NCBI GenBank assembly: GCA_937924775.1
Contig: CALDUT010000012.1
Coordinates: forward strand, 62,001-126,000
Reading direction: 5' to 3'
DNA: 64,000 nucleotides
Source: an uncultured Gemmata sp.
Lineage (GTDB): Bacteria; Planctomycetota; Planctomycetia; Gemmatales; Gemmataceae
The translations under genes and the position numbers were made by a program. Below the pieces are notes generated by a model. That model had not been told where the DNA came from and made no database searches. It saw only the letters and a program-made list of their open reading frames with translations. This document shows positions 60,308 to 64,000 of the stretch, in pieces (position 1 is the first letter of the stretch; each line of letters begins with the position of its first letter).

Positions 60308-61387
60308 TCAACCGCTGCCGGCGACAGCCACCCGCAGCGGCTGTTCCTTTTCCGCAAAGGCCAGCGCCTCATTAACTTGCGTCAAGGGGAAGGTCCGAGC
60401 CACAAGCTCAGCGAACGGATAGTGGCGATGATTGGCGGCCAGAAACGCCACCGCGGTAGCCAAATCGCGGGGAGCATAATTGTGAACGCCGGTGATGGTT
60501 AAGCAACGGCGGACAAGCTGCTCAGGCACAAGGGCTACCGGCGGCGTCGGGAACACCGCACCGACCCACACCGCAACACCGCCGATGCGAAGCTGTTCAA
60601 CAGTTGAACAGGCCCCTTCGGGGGAACCACTCAGTTCCAAGGCGAAATCGGCCCCGCGACCCTGGGTGATTTCTTTCACAAGCTCCGGGAGTTGCTCGGG
60701 CTTGGTCCGATGGTGGGCTCCGAACCGCGCTGCTTCGTCGAGGCGATGGTCGCTGATGTCACAAGCGATCACCGTCAGACCAGTGGAATCGGCCCATGCA
60801 CACGCGGTCAGGCCCAGCATTCCCAAACCGAAGACGACCATAAACCCGCCATCCCGCTGGGGAACGATTCGCCCAGCAGCGCGCAAGGCCGCGGCGATCG
60901 TCGCCGTCGCACAGCCGGCCGGGGCCGCGACCTCATTTGGCAAGCCGTCAGGAACTTTCACCAGCGCGGTGCCGCGGAGTAAGTGGCAATGCGTGGCCAG
61001 CCCGCCCCACGGGCCGCCATGGGGCTGAAGCCGTTGGTGCCCGTATTTCTTCAACGATTCACACTTTTGCGGCCAATGGCGCTGGCAGAAGTAACATACC
61101 CCGCACGCGACCGCCACCGCCCACACCACGCGATCACCCACGCCCACCGGCTCGCCATCCACATCGAATAGTTCACCGTGGATGTCTTCCACAATCCCCA
61201 CCGGTTCATGCCCCAGTACGCTGGGTGTCGGCTCCTGACGCCGCCCCGTGACGGTGTGCCGATCGCTGCCGCAGATCGTACACAGGGCTACGCGGACCAG
61301 GGCTTCCCCGGGCTGAAGAACCGGCCGGGGCAGGGTTTCCAAGCGTAGGGGGGTCCCGGGAGCGTCGAAAATCGCGGCGCGAATCAT
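60308..61387 (-). CDS. Zinc-dependent alcohol dehydrogenase, phosphonate-catabolism-associated type
   Basis: The 359-residue MDR protein has CTICGSDRHT and GHEPVGI (catalytic zinc ligands), the structural zinc loop CGVCYFCQRHWPQKC, and the nucleotide motif VFGLGMLGL. The block SLKKYGHQ and AAPAGCATATIAAALRAAG are typical of the dehydrogenase found beside phosphonate (2-aminoethylphosphonate) catabolism genes. The stop-start overlap with the next gene (ATGA at 61384-61387) shows coupling to a DUF5690-type transporter. The substrate is likely a small aldehyde or alcohol from phosphonate breakdown; this is inferred. Confidence 0.88.
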   Translation of the reverse strand: MIRAAIFDAPGTPLRLETLPRPVLQPGEALVRVALCTICGSDRHTVTGRRQEPTPSVLGHEPVGIVEDIHGELFDVDGEPVGVGDRVVWAVAVACGVCYFCQRHWPQKCESLKKYGHQRLQPHGGPWGGLATHCHLLRGTALVKVPDGLPNEVAAPAGCATATIAAALRAAGRIVPQRDGGFMVVFGLGMLGLTACAWADSTGLTVIACDISDHRLDEAARFGAHHRTKPEQLPELVKEITQGRGADFALELSGSPEGACSTVEQLRIGGVAVWVGAVFPTPPVALVPEQLVRRCLTITGVHNYAPRDLATAVAFLAANHRHYPFAELVARTFPLTQVNEALAFAEKEQPLRVAVAGSG

Positions 61388-62838
61388 ACGGCCTCCGCTA
61401 GGGTGTGCGGCCGCGTCGCGGTGCGAATCACCAAAACCCCGCTCATTGTCATCAACACTACACCCACTATAGAAACCGTGATAGCGTAGGGAACGAAGAA
61501 ATCCAGGCGGTTGAAGTGACCGAAGGCGAGATCGCGGAACAACTGAAACAGCACGGAACCCGTATAGCCGATCCCGTCGGCCAACATGATAGCAAACACC
61601 GCAGTGCCGTTGAAACGGCTGGCGGCCATCATCCGTTCAAAGAGTACTGCGCCGAAGGGGACGTACGCCAGGTACATGCCCAATCCCACCGCGGCCATCC
61701 ACCAATACGGGCGCATCGCCCCGGCTTGGAAAGCCACCGTCGCGGTGCCAATCAGGGCAAAGCCGCCGACAATCACGCCATAGACGGTGATCAGCGCCCC
61801 GCGGTGGTTGCGAATCAGGTTCATCGCCGCCAGCGTGAGAATCACCCCGAACATCGCCCACAGTTCGGTGCGCGTGAAGATCGCCCGCTGATCCCCCAAA
61901 CCAATGGCATCGAAGATTTCGGCCCCGTAGTGGTCGCGGAAATCCCGCAGGGCGGTGAGGAAAAAATACGCGGCCAACAGCATCCCAAAGCCAATGCCGA
62001 AGTGGGCCAGAAAGGCCCGCCGCTGCGCCCCATCCATACTGACCCGCTCCGAGCGGGCAGCGATGTCGGCGGCGGACGGCGGCGGCAATTGATTGAGGAG
62101 CCACACCGCCAGCACAAACGGCCCCAAGAACAGTAAACCGGTCACCGCGGGCATCCACGATTCAGATACGCCCCACTGCCCCATCACCCAATCCCGGGCA
62201 ATGTCGCGGGTGGCCGCCCCGGCGATGATATATGAACAACTCAGGCCGGCCACCATCACTTCGCTGGCTCGCCGACCCTCCAAATACCGCACACACAAGC
62301 CCCACACCATGCCCAACGGCAAACCATTGAAGAACATCGCCACCGGTTTGAACGCGGGTGGTACGATGGCAAAAACCAGCAACGCTCCCTCGGCCCACAG
62401 GATGAAACTGATGAGCAAATACGCACGGCGGTGGCCCGACGCTTCCGAACAGACTTTCGTTCCCAGATATTTCGACAAACAGTAACCAATGACCTGCGCG
62501 ATCACACAGATGGTTTTAAGGTCGATGCGGGTGCCGAGATATTTCTCCGCCACCGGGTTGGTCTTGGGCACAAGCCGTTCAACGCCCATTTCATCTTTTT
62601 TCATTTCCATCACGGGGCGGCCTTCGGCATCGAAAACCAGCGCGCGCAGAACGTTGCCGTCGGCATCGGTGGCGTAGAATTTGGCCGCGTCGAACGGCTT
62701 GCGGAAGGCGTACATGCAAAAGTAGGTGCTGAACGCCACCCCAATGGCGTACACCACCAAAACCCCCAGTGGGGCCCGAGCCAGACGGGCCGACAATCCG
62801 CGATCGCGAGTGGCTGGAGAAGCAGGCGGAGCAGTCAC
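61384..62838 (-). CDS. MFS-type transporter of the DUF5690 family
   Basis: The 484-residue protein has about twelve membrane helices; landmarks are VAFSTYFCMYAFRKPFDAAKFY, GYCLSKYLGTKVCSEASGHRRAY and PVGLGMYLAYVPFGAVLFERMMAASRF-type segments. DUF5690 proteins resemble major-facilitator transporters and occur next to phosphonate-utilisation genes in several bacterial phyla. Its coupling with the dehydrogenase supports a transport step for the same substrate. Residues about 50-120 include an unusually long soluble loop with KEDEMG-type acidic sequence (VMEMKKDEMGVERLVPKTNP), not typical of MFS proteins. The start at 62838 is uncertain. Confidence 0.82.
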   Translation of the reverse strand: MTAPPASPATRDRGLSARLARAPLGVLVVYAIGVAFSTYFCMYAFRKPFDAAKFYATDADGNVLRALVFDAEGRPVMEMKKDEMGVERLVPKTNPVAEKYLGTRIDLKTICVIAQVIGYCLSKYLGTKVCSEASGHRRAYLLISFILWAEGALLVFAIVPPAFKPVAMFFNGLPLGMVWGLCVRYLEGRRASEVMVAGLSCSYIIAGAATRDIARDWVMGQWGVSESWMPAVTGLLFLGPFVLAVWLLNQLPPPSAADIAARSERVSMDGAQRRAFLAHFGIGFGMLLAAYFFLTALRDFRDHYGAEIFDAIGLGDQRAIFTRTELWAMFGVILTLAAMNLIRNHRGALITVYGVIVGGFALIGTATVAFQAGAMRPYWWMAAVGLGMYLAYVPFGAVLFERMMAASRFNGTAVFAIMLADGIGYTGSVLFQLFRDLAFGHFNRLDFFVPYAITVSIVGVVLMTMSGVLVIRTATRPHTLAEAV

Positions 62839-62929
62839 GGAAAATTCCTAGCGGCCATTCTCCCGACACAATAGCAACCATCAGTCCCCGCAAATGAGTA
62901 TTTCTGATGAAGCTATGAGAAAGTAGAAA

Positions 62930-63934
62930 ATGCCACAACATTTGTTTTACTTTGAACTACAGACGGTACAATATTTTCACCCAGAGCAACTTTGTAGTGG
63001 AGTTTATACGGTGGTTGGTGCGCCGAATCGTTGTCGGTCCGCGGGATTCACCCTCATTGAGCTTTTGGTGGTGATTGCCATCCTCGCCCTTCTCATCGGC
63101 TTGCTTTTACCAGCGGTGCAGAAGGTGCGAGCGGCCGCGGCCCGGCTGAAGTGCCAGAACAACCTCAAGCAAATCGGTTTCGCCCTGCACAACTATCACG
63201 ACCGCCTTGGCCAGTTGCCTCCGGGTTACATTTCTGCGGTCAATTCCGCCGGGGCCGACCTGGGACCGGGTTGGGGTTGGGCGGCTCATCTGCTGCCCGA
63301 TCTGGAGCAAGACAACCTCTTCCGGCAAATTCAGTTCAACGTCGCGATCGGCAATCCGGCCCACACGACGGCACGCACGCAAGTTCTCAAGGTGTTTCTG
63401 TGCCCCGCGGATGATGACATCGGCATCTTCACCCCAGAAAAAACCGGGGTGAGCGTAGCGCAAGCCAACTATGTCGGCGTGTTTGGCACCAATGACATCG
63501 GGTCCAATCCCGGGGCCGGCAATGGGCTGTTCTTCCGCAACAGCCGGATTCGCTTCTCGGATATCACCGATGGCCTCAGCCAGACCTTCGCCATCGGCGA
63601 GCGCAGTAGCGATGTGGCCCTGGTCACCTGGGTGGGGGCGATTCCGGGAGCCGAAGTGCCCTTGCGCCGACTCTCCGCGGATCACGATGACGACGATCAC
63701 GATCATGATCACGATCATCACGCCAGTCACTTCCTGCTGGTGCTGGGTCGGGGGGACCATCAACCGAATGCCCCCGAATCCCACGCGGACGATTTCTACA
63801 GCCGGCACGCCCTAGGGTTGAATTGTTTGTTTGCCGATGGTTCTGTTCACAGTATCGGCAATAGCATCGACCCCACGGTTTGGTACGCCATTCAGACACG
63901 CAGCCGCGGTGAAGTGTTCACCGCGGCGTGGTGA
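62930..63934 (+). CDS. DUF1559 protein with pilin-like N-terminus and His/Asp-rich loop
   Basis: The 334-residue protein has the type IV pilin-like motif GFTLIELLVV at about 39-48, a hydrophobic helix, then QNNLKQIGFALHNYHDRLGQLPPGYI and the DUF1559 beta-rich domain with SDITDGLSQTFAIGERS and the C-terminal LNCLFADGSVH. A loop at about residues 244-262 is made almost entirely of His and Asp (ADHDDDDHDHDHDHHASH), a likely divalent-metal-binding insertion. The start may be ATG 62930 or GTG 63011; the second gives a shorter, more usual leader. These proteins are secreted or assembled through pilin-type machinery, with unknown function. Confidence 0.9.
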   Translation: MPQHLFYFELQTVQYFHPEQLCSGVYTVVGAPNRCRSAGFTLIELLVVIAILALLIGLLLPAVQKVRAAAARLKCQNNLKQIGFALHNYHDRLGQLPPGYISAVNSAGADLGPGWGWAAHLLPDLEQDNLFRQIQFNVAIGNPAHTTARTQVLKVFLCPADDDIGIFTPEKTGVSVAQANYVGVFGTNDIGSNPGAGNGLFFRNSRIRFSDITDGLSQTFAIGERSSDVALVTWVGAIPGAEVPLRRLSADHDDDDHDHDHDHHASHFLLVLGRGDHQPNAPESHADDFYSRHALGLNCLFADGSVHSIGNSIDPTVWYAIQTRSRGEVFTAAW

Positions 63935-64000
63935 GCCGCCGCCGGAAACACCCCCCCACGGCGGGCCAAATGCCCCAACGGTCGGCTATACTATGTGCAT

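Overview
The window looks like chromosomal DNA of a planctomycete, most likely family Gemmataceae. It is GC-rich. It carries a DUF1559 protein with a type IV pilin-like N-terminus and a decayed second copy, a DUF1501 protein with a twin-arginine signal, a sulfatase beside a DUF1080 protein, a serine/threonine kinase with a large extracytoplasmic sensor, a MoxR-DUF58 cluster, and a broken gene ending in a C-terminal block common in Gemmata proteins. No phage structural gene, integrase, transposase or CRISPR array was found.

Layout. 0-3.7 kb: start of an AsmA-like gene (cut by the window edge), a DJ-1/PfpI protein without its cysteine, a ClpS-like protein without the usual N-degron pocket, the RNase P RNA gene on the minus strand, a NikL/CbiL-like secreted protein and uppP. 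3.9-9.5 kb: a minus-strand cluster, exbB-exbD-exbD-(duplicated-domain secreted protein)-(alpha-toroid protein). The last protein carries a TonB-type S-x3-H transmembrane anchor and may be the force-receiving partner of the ExbB/ExbD motor; it is the most interesting system here. 9.8-13.1 kb: UDP-glucuronate decarboxylase, a DUF1559 remnant, bacterioferritin and its ferredoxin partner (convergent, overlapping) with a Fur-box-like palindrome, and a secreted metallopeptidase. 13.3-18.7 kb: a YyaL-type thioredoxin protein fused to a DsbD-like domain, a secreted MA-like protein, an XRE regulator with lysine runs, a 500-bp gap holding several TGTGA-N6-TCACA palindromes, and a PEBP-family protein.

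18.9-26.5 kb: nhaA, an S9 peptidase, an NtrC-type regulator, a glycerophosphodiesterase and a Nif3-family protein. 26.6-29.3 kb: tRNA-Gly(CCC) with a clear promoter and terminator, followed by three ATGA-coupled genes, one for a papain-like protein. 29.5-33.7 kb: a YceH-family protein, a frameshifted gene remnant, and the def-fmt-rsmB translation operon. 33.8-38.8 kb: a polysaccharide-export lipoprotein, a receptor-like kinase with a beta-helix sensor, a lipoprotein and a diadenylate cyclase. 38.9-41.8 kb: cystathionine beta-synthase and purD. 41.85-42.36 kb: an unusual convergent gap with a parS-like palindrome inside 15-bp inverted repeats.

42.4-46.9 kb: HAD phosphatase, esterase, sulfatase and DUF1080 protein, a set suited to degrading sulfated or esterified polysaccharides. 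47-53.7 kb: ftsK, trmL, a small unknown, a redoxin and a tandem-GNAT protein, and a PQQ-type beta-propeller. 53.8-54.6 kb: a Cys-rich copper-storage-like protein with an ArsR regulator and its probable operator. 54.8-58.9 kb: DUF1501 protein, then MoxR, an unknown protein and DUF58. 59.1-64 kb: two unknown proteins, a phosphonate-type alcohol dehydrogenase coupled to a DUF5690-like transporter, and a DUF1559 protein with a His/Asp-rich loop.

Start codons were chosen by eye from Shine-Dalgarno matches and signal-peptide position. Functions rest on motif recognition from memory; no database search was run.
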